64,000 nucleotides of DNA, taken from positions 8,080,336 through 8,144,335 of the forward strand of contig JASSKH010000019.1 in the NCBI GenBank assembly GCA_031763025.1, in the 5' to 3' direction. The notes beneath the pieces are model-generated. The model did no database searches. It saw only the letters and a program-made list of their open reading frames with translations, and was not told where the DNA came from. A program made the position numbers and the translations under genes. The DNA is from Macrocystis pyrifera. Taxonomy: Eukaryota; Sar; Phaeophyceae; Laminariales; Laminariaceae. Positions 63,851 through 64,000 of this stretch are shown here, one piece after another (positions within the stretch are counted from its first letter, which is position 1; every line of letters starts with the position of its first letter).

Positions 63851-64000
63851 CATACCAAAGCAAAAGTTGCAAAGTACCTTTTGTCCTATCATAATAAAAA
63901 ATACCGAATAAAAGTTAAAAAATCATGACCAACAAACAAAAAACAAAAAACGCACGAGTCAACAAAGGTACATGCATGCTTGCACGCAAGAACTAAACAC

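Overview
The window reads as nuclear DNA of a multicellular-type stramenopile, most likely a brown alga (Phaeophyceae). The evidence is a spliced gene joining a membrane anchor, a WSC carbohydrate-binding domain and the start of a beta-helix of the brown-algal mannuronan C5-epimerase type. It also has GT-AG introns of up to about 19 kb, interstitial TTAGGG arrays and a very high load of small transposons, microsatellites and G/C homopolymers. There are no bacterial operons, no recognisable virus genes and no long intact transposase or reverse-transcriptase ORF. Most long open frames are artefacts of triplet repeats or poly-G.

Layout. From 1 to 32917 the minus strand carries one gene running right to left and off the left edge. 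Six coding exons are visible (32609-32917, 24392-24474, 4906-5024, 4550-4660, 1681-1964, 145-285). All five junctions keep phase and together encode 349 residues. Introns of 8.1 kb and 19.4 kb split the single WSC domain into three pieces. From about 33.2 to 60.7 kb I find no gene I can name, only dispersed repeats and a few weak coding-like islands (45.46-45.60, 48.64-48.91, 55.28-55.59 kb). From 60670 to 62961 the minus strand carries the last three exons of a second spliced gene that enters from beyond the right edge; its product is not recognised.

Repeats. Family A is a MITE of about 110 bp (about 45 copies) with 5'-TTACGGGGG...CCCCCGTAA-3' ends and a TA target duplication. The duplication is shown by nested copies and by a paralogous empty site. 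Family B is a foldback element of about 100 bp. Families C, E and N are three unrelated bodies that share a 3' tail ending in an AAT-rich run, as retroposons do. Family G is a tRNA-headed SINE with an A-rich tail, and two further tRNA-like heads lie at 38.3-38.7 kb. Family D is a roughly 700 bp dispersed repeat. Family F is a repeat pair that seeds many of the G/C homopolymers.

The most unusual signal is a dense set of short palindromes that look like transposon excision scars. TATTAATA occurs 36 times by my count where about one is expected; it equals TA+TT+AA+TA, as predicted for family A excision. TACC(A/T)GGTA occurs 16 times where about 0.5 is expected, and TACCGGTA is also frequent. Several scars sit inside otherwise alignable repeat copies, which gives direct scarred/unscarred comparisons.
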